64,000 nucleotides of DNA. Source: CAVYBY01 sp963766935 (GTDB lineage: Bacteria > Actinomycetota > UBA4738 > HRBIN12). The stretch lies in the NCBI GenBank assembly GCA_963766935.1, contig CAVYBY010000003.1, positions 124,001 through 188,000 of the forward strand, in the 5' to 3' direction. Positions within the stretch are counted from its first letter, which is position 1. Each line of letters opens with the position of its first letter. Of this stretch, positions 31,759 through 40,731 are shown piece by piece. The notes beneath the pieces were generated by a model. It searched no databases. It saw nothing but the letters and a program-made list of their open reading frames with translations, and was not told the origin of the DNA. The translations under genes were made by a program, and so were the position numbers.

Positions 31759-32984
31759 GGCCCGGCTCCGGGGAGCCGACGAGCACGGCCACGTTGCCCT
31801 CGGGGAGCTTGCCGTCGCCCATCAACTGGTGAACGTGGCCGGTCTCCTCGTACCGGTAGGTGTGGCCGAGGGTCGTTTTCACCGTGCCGCTCCGAACCAG
31901 GTCGTTGAAGGCCGCCGCCTGCTCGTCGTTGAACAGGTGCGAGCCCTGGTAGCGCTTCTGCATGTACCAGAGGTAGCGGACGTCCACCATCGTGTCGTAG
32001 CCCGTCGTGCCGGCACAGATGACGACCATGCCGCCGCGGTCGCAGACGAAGATCGAGGTCGGGATCGTGTCCTGGCCGGGGTGCTCGAACACGATCTTGG
32101 GGCTCGTGCGCTCGCCGAGCACGTCCCAGATCGCCTTGCCGAATCCCTTTGCGCCGTCGAACCAGGTCTTCCACTCCGGCGAGTCCCAGGCCGGGGGGAC
32201 GCCCCAGTGGTCGAACCCCTTGCGGTTGACGTAGCCGGCGGCGCCGAGCTTGGTCGCGTACTCGCCCTTCTCGTCCGAGGAGACGACCGCGACCGCCCGG
32301 CCGCCGGCGATCGTGACCGAGCTGGATCGCGAGCGAGCCGAGCCCGCCCGAGCCGCCCCAGACGAGGACGACGTCGCCGGGCTGCACGGTGTTCGGCGGC
32401 CAGCCGTGGAGCATCCGGTATGCCGTGGCACCGGTGAGCGTCGGCGCGGCGGCCTCCTCCCACGTGAGCGACTCGGCCTTCGGCAGGCACTGATGCGCCT
32501 GCACCTTGGTGAACTGCGCGAACGAGCCCCAGCAGGTGTCGTATCCCCACACGCGAAAGCTCGGGGCCAGGCCGGGGTCGCCGCCGGCCGCCACGACCGG
32601 GTCGTCGTGGTCCCACTGACCGGCGTGGACGACGACGTGGTCGCCGACCGTCACGTTGGTCACCTCGGCGCCGACCGCGGAGACGATCCCCGACGCGTCG
32701 GAGCCGACGATGTGGAAGTCGGTCGGCTCGCCCCAGCGCGCCTGCGTCTTCGTGACGTCGATCGGGACGCCGCGCGCGGCCCAGACGTTGTTGAAGTTCA
32801 CGCCGGCGGCCATCACGCATACGAGCGCCTCGTGCGGTCCCAGCTCGGGCACGTCGATCACCTCGTCCTGGATCGACCGCTCGGGCTCGCCGTAGCGGTC
32901 GGGGCGGACGAGCTGCGCGTGCATGCGCGCCGGCACCTCGCCGGCAGGCGGAATCTCGCCGATCTCGTACAGGTCTTTGGCCAC
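31739..32984 (-). pseudogene. ccrA: Crotonyl-CoA carboxylase/reductase, split by a one-base frameshift
   Basis: NADPH-dependent reductive carboxylation of crotonyl-CoA to ethylmalonyl-CoA (zinc-free MDR family). The N-terminal part (32984 to about 32319) reads AKDLYEIGEIPPAGEVPARM through WAARGVPIDVTKTQARWGEP to VVLVWGGSGGLGSLAIQL. The C-terminal part (about 32317 to 31739) continues in another frame as VTIAGGRAVAVVSSDEKGEY, then ISNK-like YVNRKGFDHWG and EHPGQDTIPTSIFVCDRGGM. One extra C at 32317-32318 separates them; removing it restores about 414 residues, close to the family length of 410-450. The GTG 32984 follows GAGAGGTGG. The rest looks fully functional, so a sequencing indel is as likely as true decay. 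Confidence 0.85.
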
Positions 32985-33054
32985 GCGCCACCTCTCGCCG
33001 GGACTGGCGAACCCTAGCAAGGAGAACGCGGCGCCGGCGGGGCGATGCCGCGGC

Positions 33055-33975
33055 TCAGGCGGCGGTGGGGTCGGCGGAGGGGCAGACGTCGGCGCGGGGG
33101 CACCAGCCGCACCAGGGGCCGGGCGAAAGCGATGGTTCTCCGCCGGCGAGGAGCGACGCGGCCGAGCGCGCCGACGCGATCACCCGGTCGGCCGCGTGCA
33201 CGAGCACCTCCTCGGTCACGTCCTCGGGCTGCCACTCCCCCGAGTCGAGGAAGAGCGACGCGACCCGGAACGGCGGCACGCCGAACCGGAACGTCATCAG
33301 CAACGCGTACAGGCGCAGGTCCTCGACGTACTCGGGTCTCGCCTCGCTGGTCTTCAGGTCGATCGCGATCCGCGTCGCGCGCAGCGGGTCCAGCGGATCA
33401 GGCGACCCGAGGACCAGGTCGATCTGGCCCGACACCACGAGGTCGCCGCCGAGGAACTCGGCCCTCACCCGGAACTCGCTCATCGGCGTCAGCTCGCGCC
33501 GCAGCTCGCGAAGCGGTGGGAACGACGCCTGGAACTGCGCGATCCGCCGAACCGTGTCCATCGCGATCTCGTCGCGGTCGGCCGTCTCGAGCCCGCCCCA
33601 GTACTCGGAGAAGCGTTCCTCGCGATCGACGAGCCGGGTCGCCGCGAGCTCCGCGAGCCCATGCGGGTCGACGGCCTCGCGCGCACCGACCTCCGCCTCC
33701 ACGGCCTTGTGCAGGAGCGTGCCGGCCGCCGATTTCGCGTTGAGCGAGAACGGCGGCGCTTCGTCGAGGAGCTTCGAGGCAAACGTCCCCTCGCAGCGGG
33801 CGTGGTCCTTCAGCTTCTCCTTGCCGAGCCACAGCGGCTCGGCCAGCTCGAGCTCGCGGACGGCGCCCTCGATCCGGTCCCGGAGCCGCTGCGAGAGGTC
33901 GGCGGGAAAGGTTGGGCGCGGTCCCGACGAGATCAGCCGGTCCCACGTGCGTTGCTGCGGCTCCGTGAGCTGCAC
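33055..33975 (-). CDS. PD-(D/E)XK nuclease, Cas4/AddB-like, with probable Fe-S cluster
   Basis: A 306-residue RecB-family nuclease domain protein. The catalytic core reads VVSGQIDLVLG then RIAIDLKTSEARPEYVEDLR, giving the D...(D)xK triad and the QxxxY-like LRLYALL. One Cys near residue 60 (DHARCEGTF) and three near the C-terminus (WCGWCPRADVCPS) match the four-Cys [4Fe-4S] arrangement of Cas4 and AddB. No CRISPR array or helicase is adjacent. The GTG 33975 lies six bases from TACCAT, indicating a leaderless mRNA. It is divergent from the ArsR-DUF2087 gene with starts 28 bases apart. Likely role: DNA end processing. Confidence 0.82.
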   Translation of the reverse strand: MQLTEPQQRTWDRLISSGPRPTFPADLSQRLRDRIEGAVRELELAEPLWLGKEKLKDHARCEGTFASKLLDEAPPFSLNAKSAAGTLLHKAVEAEVGAREAVDPHGLAELAATRLVDREERFSEYWGGLETADRDEIAMDTVRRIAQFQASFPPLRELRRELTPMSEFRVRAEFLGGDLVVSGQIDLVLGSPDPLDPLRATRIAIDLKTSEARPEYVEDLRLYALLMTFRFGVPPFRVASLFLDSGEWQPEDVTEEVLVHAADRVIASARSAASLLAGGEPSLSPGPWCGWCPRADVCPSADPTAA

Positions 33976-33981
33976 GCAAGC

Positions 33982-33987
33982 ATGGTA
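33982..33987 (-). promoter_or_regulatory. -10 box TACCAT, leaderless promoter of the Cas4-like nuclease
   Basis: TACCAT is followed by six bases and the GTG at 33975. The same six bases on the plus strand read ATGGTA and contain an alternative in-frame start of the divergent regulator. Confidence 0.55.
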
Positions 33988-34002
33988 CGGATAGGGGGAG
34001 AC

Positions 34003-34557
34003 ATGGCCGGGAGCCCAGACGACATCCTGCGTGCGCTGGCGGATCCCGAGCGGCTCGCGATCGCCGGGGAGCTCGCCCGCGCCGACCGAACGGCCGCCGG
34101 CCTCGCCGAGGCCGTCGGGCTCCCGATCGCCCGCGTCCACAAGCACCTGAACCGCCTCACGACGACCGCCGTCGTCCAGCTCCTGCAGGATCGCGCCACC
34201 TACCGGCTGGACGCCGGCACGCTTCGCTGGGCCGCCGAGCAGGTCGGGCCGCCGCGGGATCCCGGCCTCGCGCTCGGCGCCGCGAACGACGACGAAGAAG
34301 CGGTGCTGCGCACCTTCTTTCGAGACGGCCGGCTCACGGAGATCCCGGCCAGGGAATCGAAGCGCCGGATCATCCTCGAGCGGATCGCGCTCGAGTTCGA
34401 GCCCGGTGTCCGCTACGAGGAGCCGGAGGTCAACATGATCGTCGGGCGGTTCTTCGCCGACCACGCGTCCCTGCGCAGATACCTTGTGGACGAGGGCTTT
34501 CTCGACCGGGACCACGGGGTCTACTGGCGCACGGGCGGGCGAATCGACCTCGACTGA
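34003..34557 (+). CDS. ArsR-type regulator with DUF2087 domain
   Basis: A 184-residue transcription regulator. Residues 1-70 form a winged helix (DDILRALADPERLAIAGELA, GLAEAVGLPIARVHKHLNRL) as in ArsR/SmtB proteins. Residues about 95-180 match DUF2087 (LRTFFRDGRLTEIPARESKR, YEEPEVNMIVGRFFADHASL, RRYLVDEGFLDRDHGVYWR). No metal-binding Cys cluster is visible, so the signal is unknown. The ATG 34003 is chosen for the AGGGGGAG site just upstream; an in-frame ATG at 33982 exists. Divergent from the Cas4-like nuclease, which it might control. Confidence 0.85.
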   Translation: MAGSPDDILRALADPERLAIAGELARADRTAAGLAEAVGLPIARVHKHLNRLTTTAVVQLLQDRATYRLDAGTLRWAAEQVGPPRDPGLALGAANDDEEAVLRTFFRDGRLTEIPARESKRRIILERIALEFEPGVRYEEPEVNMIVGRFFADHASLRRYLVDEGFLDRDHGVYWRTGGRIDLD

Positions 34558-34648
34558 GCCGGTCTGCTAGTGTCGGCCCGGTCGCGCTTGCGGCTCCCCC
34601 CCTTCCCCTGTCAGCTTTCATCGTCTGCGCGCGCGCGACCGGGGGCGC

Positions 34649-35143
34649 ATGGAGTCGATCCGAACGGCTGCACATCGAGGCCGCGCCGGGATGCTCGGCG
34701 CGCTGGTCCTGTTCCTCGTGCTGGCGATGCTCGGCCCCCAGCCCGCCGCGAGCGCCCGTCCACCCGGGAGCGCGCTTCCTCAACCGGGACCCTGCCCAAT
34801 CGCGCGGCCCGAGACGCAGTCCCTCACCGCCGTGCGGAGCTACGCCAGGGCCGTCATCCGCTGCGCCGTAGCGAGGTGGCCGGTCCCCGGCGGCGCGAAG
34901 CGGGCGATCTGCATCGCGCGCCGCGAAAGCGGGCTCAACCCGAAGGCGATGTCCCCGCACAAGCTGTATCTGGGCCTGTTCCAGCACTCGGCGAAGGACT
35001 GGAAACGCCGGTACCGGGCCTGGACGAAGCCTTCCTGGAATCTCGGACCGAGCGCCCTCAACGCCAGAACGAACGCCATCGTGACGATGCGAATGGTCCA
35101 CGCCGCCCGCAGCTGGAGCGCGTGGGGCCGAAAGGGCTGCTGA
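34649..35143 (+). CDS. Secreted lysozyme/transglycosylase-like protein
   Basis: A 164-residue protein with a signal peptide (GMLGALVLFLVLAMLGPQPAASA). The mature part contains AICIARRESGLNPKAMSPHK then YLGLFQHSAKDWKRRYRAW, the E-S and G-x-F-Q pattern of SLT/resuscitation-promoting-factor-like muralytic domains, with Glu in RRESG as likely catalytic acid. Cys pairs may form disulfides. It probably cleaves peptidoglycan outside the cell. The ATG at 34649 is preceded by GGGGGC; a TAGTGT sequence at 34568 may be its -10 box with a roughly 70-base leader. Confidence 0.75.
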   Translation: MESIRTAAHRGRAGMLGALVLFLVLAMLGPQPAASARPPGSALPQPGPCPIARPETQSLTAVRSYARAVIRCAVARWPVPGGAKRAICIARRESGLNPKAMSPHKLYLGLFQHSAKDWKRRYRAWTKPSWNLGPSALNARTNAIVTMRMVHAARSWSAWGRKGC

Positions 35144-35164
35144 GGCCGGCAGGGATTGCGGCGC

Positions 35165-35170
35165 TAGACT
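35165..35170 (+). promoter_or_regulatory. -10 box TAGACT, leaderless promoter of pccB-accE
   Basis: TAGACT is followed by six bases and the ATG at 35177; no Shine-Dalgarno fits. Confidence 0.65.
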
Positions 35171-35176
35171 CCGCGG

Positions 35177-36781
35177 ATGGCCCCGCCCGAGGACGATCCC
35201 GAAGACCGCGAGCCCGGCGCCAAGCGCGAACGCACCGTCGAGGATCGCATCGAGGAGCTCCGCAAGCGCCGTGAGGCCGCCCTGGCCCCCGGCGGAAAGG
35301 ACTCCGCGGCCAAGCAGCACGACCGCGGGAAGCTGACCGCCCGCGAACGGCTCGAGCTCCTGATGGACAAGGTCTCGTTCGTCGAGACCGATCCGTTCGC
35401 CGTCCACCGGTCCCACGACTTCGGGATGGACCGCCGGCAGCCACCCGGCGACGGCATCGTCACCGGCTACGGCTCGATCGACGGGCGGCGCGTCTTCGTC
35501 GCCTCGCAGGACTTCGGTGTCTTCGGCGGCTCGATGGGCGAGGTGATGGCGCAGAAGGTCTGCAAGGTCATGGACCTCGCCATGCAGACGGGCTCGCCCT
35601 TCATCCAGATCAACGACTCGGGCGGCGCCCGCATCCAGGAGGGCGCCGCGTCGCTCGCCGGCTACGGCCACATCTTCGAACGGAACGTTCGCGCGTCGGG
35701 CGTCATCCCGCAGATCAGCCTGATCATGGGGCCGTGCGCGGGCGGCGCCGTCTACTCCCCCGCCATCACCGACTTCACCTTCATGGTCAAAGAGAGCGCG
35801 CACATGTTCATCACGGGCCCCGACGTCATCAAGACCGTGACCGGAGAGGACGTGACGTTCGAGGAGCTCGGTGGCGCGATGACGCACGCGACGCAGTCCG
35901 GTGTCGCGTCGTTCGTCGCCGAGGACGACGAGGATGCGCTGCAACGCGCGCGATTCCTCCTGTCCTTCCTTCCGTCGAACAACCTCGAGGACCCGCCCGC
36001 GTACGCCGCCACCGACGACCCGGACCGGCGCGACGAGGGACTGACGCACATCATCCCGGACCGCGCGCAGGAGCCCTACGACATGCAGGAGGTCATCCGC
36101 CGGGTGGTCGACGACGGTGAGTTCCTCGAGGTGTTCCCGCTGTGGGCGATGACCGTCACGATCGGGTTCGCGCGCCTCGACGGCCGGTCGGTGGGGATCG
36201 TCGCCAACCAGCCGAAGGTCCTGGCCGGCACCCTCGACATCGACGCCAGCGAGAAGGCGTCCCGGTTCGTCCGGTTCTGCGACGCGTTCAACATCCCGAT
36301 CCTCACGTTCGTCGACGTGCCGGGGTTCCTGCCCGGCAAGCAGCAGGAGTACGGCGGGATCATCCGCCACGGCGCCAAGCTGCTCTACGCGTTCGCCGAG
36401 GCGACCGTCCCGCGCATGACCGTTATCACGCGCAAGGCGTACGGCGGCGCGTACGTGGTCATGAACTCCAAGCACCTGCGAGCCGACGTCTCGCTCGCGT
36501 GGCCGACCGCCGAGATCGCCGTGATGGGCGCCGAGAGCGCCGTCAACGTGGTGTTCCGCAAGGAGATCGAGAAGGCGGCCGACCCGGTCAAGAAGCGCAA
36601 CCAGCTGATCAAGGAGTACCGGGACAAGTTCTCGACGCCGTACGCGGCGGCAGAACGCGGATTCATCGACGACGTGATCGAGCCCGCCGAGACCCGGCCG
36701 CGCCTGATCCAAGCGCTTCGCATGCTCCAGACCAAGCGCGAGACGGTGCCGGCGCGCAAACACGGGAACATCCCGCTGTAG
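35177..36781 (+). CDS. pccB: Acyl-CoA (propionyl-CoA) carboxylase, carboxyltransferase beta subunit
   Basis: A 534-residue biotin-dependent carboxyltransferase (AccD/PccB family), transferring CO2 from carboxybiotin to acetyl- or propionyl-CoA. Motifs: KLTARERLELLMD, SQDFGVFGGSMGEVMAQK, INDSGGARIQEGAASLAGYG, MGPCAGGAVYSPAITDF (oxyanion hole), VDVPGFLPGKQQEYGGIIRH and ITRKAYGGAYVVMNSKHLRA. Asp in the VTG-/MKESAHMFITGP context and overall similarity favour propionyl-CoA. The adjacent AccE-like gene supports an actinobacterial-type complex whose alpha subunit is probably encoded at 54841. Confidence 0.93.
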   Translation: MAPPEDDPEDREPGAKRERTVEDRIEELRKRREAALAPGGKDSAAKQHDRGKLTARERLELLMDKVSFVETDPFAVHRSHDFGMDRRQPPGDGIVTGYGSIDGRRVFVASQDFGVFGGSMGEVMAQKVCKVMDLAMQTGSPFIQINDSGGARIQEGAASLAGYGHIFERNVRASGVIPQISLIMGPCAGGAVYSPAITDFTFMVKESAHMFITGPDVIKTVTGEDVTFEELGGAMTHATQSGVASFVAEDDEDALQRARFLLSFLPSNNLEDPPAYAATDDPDRRDEGLTHIIPDRAQEPYDMQEVIRRVVDDGEFLEVFPLWAMTVTIGFARLDGRSVGIVANQPKVLAGTLDIDASEKASRFVRFCDAFNIPILTFVDVPGFLPGKQQEYGGIIRHGAKLLYAFAEATVPRMTVITRKAYGGAYVVMNSKHLRADVSLAWPTAEIAVMGAESAVNVVFRKEIEKAADPVKKRNQLIKEYRDKFSTPYAAAERGFIDDVIEPAETRPRLIQALRMLQTKRETVPARKHGNIPL

Positions 36782-36791
36782 CGAAGGGGGA

Positions 36792-37070
36792 ATGAGGGTG
36801 TCGCGGACGCTTGGCCAGGGAGAGCACCGTTTCGAGATCCCCGACGGGCTCGCCCCCGAGGAGGAGCGGGCCATCCTCATGGCGCTCGAGCGGTACTTCC
36901 TCCAGGAGAGCTACAAGCCGACCCCGTGGGTGCTCCAGGGCCGGATCGAAGCCACCGGACTCGGGCGGCTCCAGGTTCGCCGGTACGCCCGCGACCCCTG
37001 GGCCGGGCCGCAGGCGGCGCACGCCCGCACCGGCGTCCCGCCGATGCAGGGCCGCGGCGACGTCCGCTAG
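36792..37070 (+). CDS. AccE-like epsilon subunit of acyl-CoA carboxylase
   Basis: A 92-residue small protein ten bases after pccB, with ribosome binding site AAGGGGGA. Its core (GLAPEEERAILMALERYFLQ then PTPWVLQGRIEATGLGRLQV) resembles the short epsilon/AccE proteins that stabilise acyl-CoA carboxylase holoenzymes in actinobacteria, where IxaAL and WxxxgR patterns recur. Assignment rests on size, position and this weak pattern. Confidence 0.65.
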   Translation: MRVSRTLGQGEHRFEIPDGLAPEEERAILMALERYFLQESYKPTPWVLQGRIEATGLGRLQVRRYARDPWAGPQAAHARTGVPPMQGRGDVR

Positions 37071-37083
37071 CCCGGACCCCGGG

Positions 37084-38220
37084 ATCAGGGTCGCCTTCCA
37101 CGTCGACCAGCTGCTCTCGCCGATCCCCGGCGGGGTGGGCACGTACATCCGCGAGCTGGCGGCGGCGATCCCGGCGGCCGATCCCGCGGTCGAGCTGGTC
37201 CCGTTCCGGACGAGGTTTCGGTCCGACCGCGTCGTCAGATGGACCGTCCCGCCCGGTGGGGTCGTGGTGCCGGCGTCGCTCCGCACGATGTACCCGGCGT
37301 GGAACCTGCTCGGGCGGCCGCACCTGCCGAGGGCGCTCGACGGCTGCGCGGTGGTCCACGCCACGAGCCACGCGGCGGTGCCGCCGGTCCGCGGCGGCCA
37401 GCGGCTGGTCGTCACCATCCACGACCTGGCCTTCGACGTTTCGCCCGAGCTGTTCCCCGCGACGTGGCGCTGGCTCTACCGGGCGGGCGTGCGCGCCGCG
37501 GTCCGCCGGGCCGGCGCCATCATCACGCCGTCGGCCGCGACGGCGCGGGATCTTCACGAGCGCTACGCGGTCGACCCCTCACGCGTGCACGTCATCCCGC
37601 TCGCCTCCTCGCTCGCCGCGTCCGGCGGCGACGCGGCAGCGACCATTGCCCCGCTCGGCGTCCGGCCGCCGTTCGTCCTGTTCGCCGGCACGCTCGAGCC
37701 GCGGAAGAACGTCGAGCGGCTGATCCGGGCCTACCGGCGCGTCGCCGCCGGGGGTCTGCCCCACGCGCTCGTGCTGGCCGGACCCGACGGCTGGGGCGTC
37801 GGGGCCATCGCGGCCGAGATCGACGCCGGGGGCGCGGGCACGGTGATCCGCCTGGGCCGGGTCGAGCCCGCCGACCTGGACGCGCTCTACCGGGCGGCGG
37901 ACGTGGTGGCGTACCCGAGCCTGTACGAGGGATTCGGGCTGCCCGTCGTGGAGGCCATGGCCCGGGGGGTGCCGGTGGTCACCTCGAGGGTCTCGTCGAT
38001 CCCGGAGGTGGGCGGCGACGCGGTCGTCTACGTCGACCCGGCCGACGAAGGCTCCATCGCCGACGGTCTCGAGCGGGTCCTTCGCGACGAGGCGCTCTCG
38101 GCCGACCTGCGCCGTCGCGGCCCGGAGCGGGCCTCCGGGTTCTCGTGGGAGGCGACCGCACGGGCTACCCTCGACGTGTACCGGCGGCTCGCCGGGGAGA
38201 GCGCCAAGGACGTCACATGA
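37084..38220 (+). CDS. Glycosyltransferase family 4, start codon non-standard or uncertain
   Basis: A GT4 enzyme of about 378 residues: IRVAFHVDQLLSPIPGGVGT (acceptor loop), VVTIHDLAFDVSPELFP, FVLFAGTLEPRKNVERLIRA (hinge), and the donor site YPSLYEGFGLPVVEAMARG followed by SSIPEVGGDAVVY. Between the AccE stop and the conserved N-terminus the frame has no ATG, GTG or TTG, and none occurs in frame further upstream within the preceding gene until 36811. The position given uses an ATC at 37084 because it matches the family start; GTG 37135 would remove the acceptor loop. It overlaps the next gene by ATGA. It likely acts with the following GT2 on an extracellular glycan. Confidence 0.8.
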   Translation: MRVAFHVDQLLSPIPGGVGTYIRELAAAIPAADPAVELVPFRTRFRSDRVVRWTVPPGGVVVPASLRTMYPAWNLLGRPHLPRALDGCAVVHATSHAAVPPVRGGQRLVVTIHDLAFDVSPELFPATWRWLYRAGVRAAVRRAGAIITPSAATARDLHERYAVDPSRVHVIPLASSLAASGGDAAATIAPLGVRPPFVLFAGTLEPRKNVERLIRAYRRVAAGGLPHALVLAGPDGWGVGAIAAEIDAGGAGTVIRLGRVEPADLDALYRAADVVAYPSLYEGFGLPVVEAMARGVPVVTSRVSSIPEVGGDAVVYVDPADEGSIADGLERVLRDEALSADLRRRGPERASGFSWEATARATLDVYRRLAGESAKDVT

Positions 38221-39137
38221 AGGTCTCGCTGATCTCCACCTGCAAGGACGCGGCGCCGCATCTCGAGGAGTTCCTCGGTTCGCTGGCCGTGCAGACGCGC
38301 GCGCCCGACGAGGTGGTGATCCTTGACGGCGGCTCCCTCGACGGAACGCTCGACCTGCTGCGAGGCCGCGGCGGGATCACGGTGCTCCAGGAGACGGGCG
38401 CGAACATCGCCCGCGGCCGGAACCTGGCCGTCGCCGCGGCGACGCACGACGTCATCGCCGTCACCGACGCGGACTGCGTGCTCGACCCCGGCTGGCTCGC
38501 GGCCCTCGTGGCGCCGATCGAGGAGGGCGCCGACGTGTCGATGGGGTTCACCCGGCCGATCGCCGACGGTCTGCTCGAGGAGATCTTCGCGTCGGTGAAC
38601 CTGCCGGACGCCGACGAGGTCGATCCCGGCCGGTTCATGCCGAGCTCGCGCTCGGTCGCCTTTCGCCGCGAGGCGCTCGAGCTGGTCGGCGGCTACCCCG
38701 AGTGGCTGCCCATCGGCGAGGACATGTGGGTCGACCACCGGTGGCGCGAGCGCGGCCTCGATCTGCGGTTCGCGCCGGAGGCGCTGGTCGGATGGCGCTC
38801 GGGCGGTCCCTCGCGCCGCAACTGGGCGCGGTATTTCCGGTATGCGCGGGGGGACGCGCGGGCCGGCATGTACCCGGAACGCCACGCGCTCCGCTTCGGC
38901 GCGTACGCCGCGCTCGGCGCCGCCCTGGCGTCGGACCGGACGTGGCCGAAGCTGCTCGTCGCGGCCGGGGCAGTCGCGTACGCGCGCGCGCCGGTGGCCC
39001 GGGCGTGGCGGCGGCTCGGCGATTCCAGGGAGCGGCTCACGGCGGCGGCCCTCGTGCCGCCGTTTCTGGCGTTTCTCGACTCGGCGAAGATGGCGGGCTA
39101 TCTCGCCGGGCTCGTCGACCGGCTCTCGGCCCGCTGA
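38217..39137 (+). CDS. Glycosyltransferase family 2
   Basis: A 306-residue GT-A enzyme: SLISTCKDAAPHLEEFLGSL, VVILDGGSLDGT, the DxD metal site in VIAVTDADCVLDPGW, and GEDMWVDHRWRERGLDLRFA near the acceptor region (ED). The C-terminal 80 residues are more hydrophobic (LLVAAGAVAYARAPVARAW; VPPFLAFLDSAKMAGYLAGL), suggesting membrane association. Its ATG overlaps the preceding GT4 stop. Confidence 0.9.
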   Translation: MKVSLISTCKDAAPHLEEFLGSLAVQTRAPDEVVILDGGSLDGTLDLLRGRGGITVLQETGANIARGRNLAVAAATHDVIAVTDADCVLDPGWLAALVAPIEEGADVSMGFTRPIADGLLEEIFASVNLPDADEVDPGRFMPSSRSVAFRREALELVGGYPEWLPIGEDMWVDHRWRERGLDLRFAPEALVGWRSGGPSRRNWARYFRYARGDARAGMYPERHALRFGAYAALGAALASDRTWPKLLVAAGAVAYARAPVARAWRRLGDSRERLTAAALVPPFLAFLDSAKMAGYLAGLVDRLSAR

Positions 39138-39143
39138 CCCCAC

Positions 39144-40725
39144 GTGTCCGATCCCGCCGAACCGGCCCGGCGGCCCACGCGGCGGATCCGCCGGCCGCTC
39201 GCGTTGATCGTCTCGTTGCTCGCGCTGGCCTCCTCGGGCCTCTTCCACCAGCAAGCGGACCGGCCGCGCCGCGGGAACTCGATCCGTCTGAGCGTCATGA
39301 CGTTCAACATCCGGGAGGGGGGCGTCCACGGACAGTTCCCGGCGGTGATCGAAGCCATCCGCGCTTCGGGGGCCGACGTCGTCGGGCTCCAGGAGCCGTT
39401 CGGCCGTGCTCGGCGGATCGCCACGGCGCTCGGGTGGTACGCGGCCCCCGCGCTCCACACGATCTCGCGGTACCCGATCGTCCAGCCGCAGGACAGCCGC
39501 GACCGGTACGGCTGGCTCGTCGTCTCGCCCGGCGAGATCGTGACGATCGCGAACATCCACAACCCGTCGTATCCCTACGGCCCGACGCTCGTGCTGGGGG
39601 GCCGGTCGATCGAGGACGTGCTCGCCAACGAACGGCGCGGACGCCTGAGGTGGATGCGTCCGTTCCTGGACGCGTTGGAGCCGGCGCTCGCGGCCGATCA
39701 GCCGGTCTTCTTCACCGGCGACTTCAACAGCCCGAGCTGGCGTGACTGGACACCGGCCGATGTCGACGCCCTCGGCTGGCAGCCATCCACGGTCGAGGCC
39801 AAGGGTCCGCGCTACCCGGTGCAATGGCCCGCGTCGCTCGAGATGGAGGCGGCCGGCTTCCGCGACTCCTATCGGGACGAGCATCCCGATCCGGTCGCCG
39901 ACCCCGGCTACACGTGGACGCCGGGTCACCCCCACGTCGGCCGCCACGACGTCTTCGACCGCATCGACTTCGTGTGGGCGGCCGGACCCTCCAAGACGTT
40001 GTCGAGCCGCGTCGTGGGCGACACGAACCCGGTGACCGACCTCGTCGTCGAGCCCTGGCCGTCGGACCATCGCGCGGTCGTGTCGGCGTTCCGCGTCACG
40101 CCGGCCGAAGCGCCGACCTTCGCGGCACCGACCGACGTCCGGCTCGTGGCCGGCGCTCCGACGACCGTCGCCTACCACGCAACGGGCAGCGACCGGACCG
40201 TCGGGCTCTGGCCGGTGGGTGCGGACCCCGCGGTGACCGGCCCCGCCGCCTCGCTGAGCCTGGACGATGCCCCGTCGCGCGGCCAGCGCAACTTCGACAC
40301 GACGGGCGTCCCCGCCGGCGCGTACGACTTCGTGCTGCTCGTCGGCGGCGCGGTGCGATCGCGGGTGCCCGTCACGGTCGTCGACGACGGGGCGAAGGCG
40401 ACGATCGCCACCGACCGGGCGGCGTATCCGGCGCGGCGCGCCGATCGAGGTGTCGTGGACCGGCGCGCCGGGCAACCGATACGACTGGCTGTCGGTGAAC
40501 CGCGCCGGGGTTTCGCCGTCCGTCGGACGGCTCTGGGCGTGGACGTACACCGGCGCCCGCATCGAGGGATCCGCGCCGATCGACCAGAAGGCCGCCCTGG
40601 CGGCCGCGGTCGCGTACGCGCCGAGCCCGTGGCCGTTGCCGCCGGGCGAGTATCAGGTGCACCTGTGCGTCGACGACGGCTACCAGTGCCTCGCGGCGAG
40701 CACGCGGTTTCGCGTTACGGGCTGA
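39144..40725 (+). pseudogene. EEP-family (endonuclease/exonuclease/phosphatase) exported protein, frameshifted near the C-terminus
   Basis: The first 430 residues carry an N-terminal membrane anchor (LALIVSLLALASSGLF) and an EEP domain: SVMTFNIREGGVHGQFPAVI, VVGLQEP (catalytic Glu), FFTGDFNSPSWRDW, FDRIDFVWAAG and WPSDHRAVVSAF (catalytic Asp-His). A beta-sandwich-like tail follows. At 40431-40440 (GCGCGGCGCG) one base is extra: AATDRAAYPA then continues in the next frame as GAPIEVSWTGAPGNRYDWLS and ends CVDDGYQCLAASTRFRVTG at 40725. Corrected length is about 526 residues. The enzymatic domain is intact. GTG 39144 lies seven bases after the GT2 stop, so it may hydrolyse phosphoesters in glycan or lipid outside the cell. 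Confidence 0.8.
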
Positions 40726-40731
40726 CGACGC

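Noticed and set aside
33055..33975. Cas4-like nuclease as a sign of a CRISPR-Cas locus.
   Set aside because: No direct-repeat array, cas1/cas2 or effector gene occurs in the window; Fe-S PD-(D/E)XK nucleases are common outside CRISPR loci.
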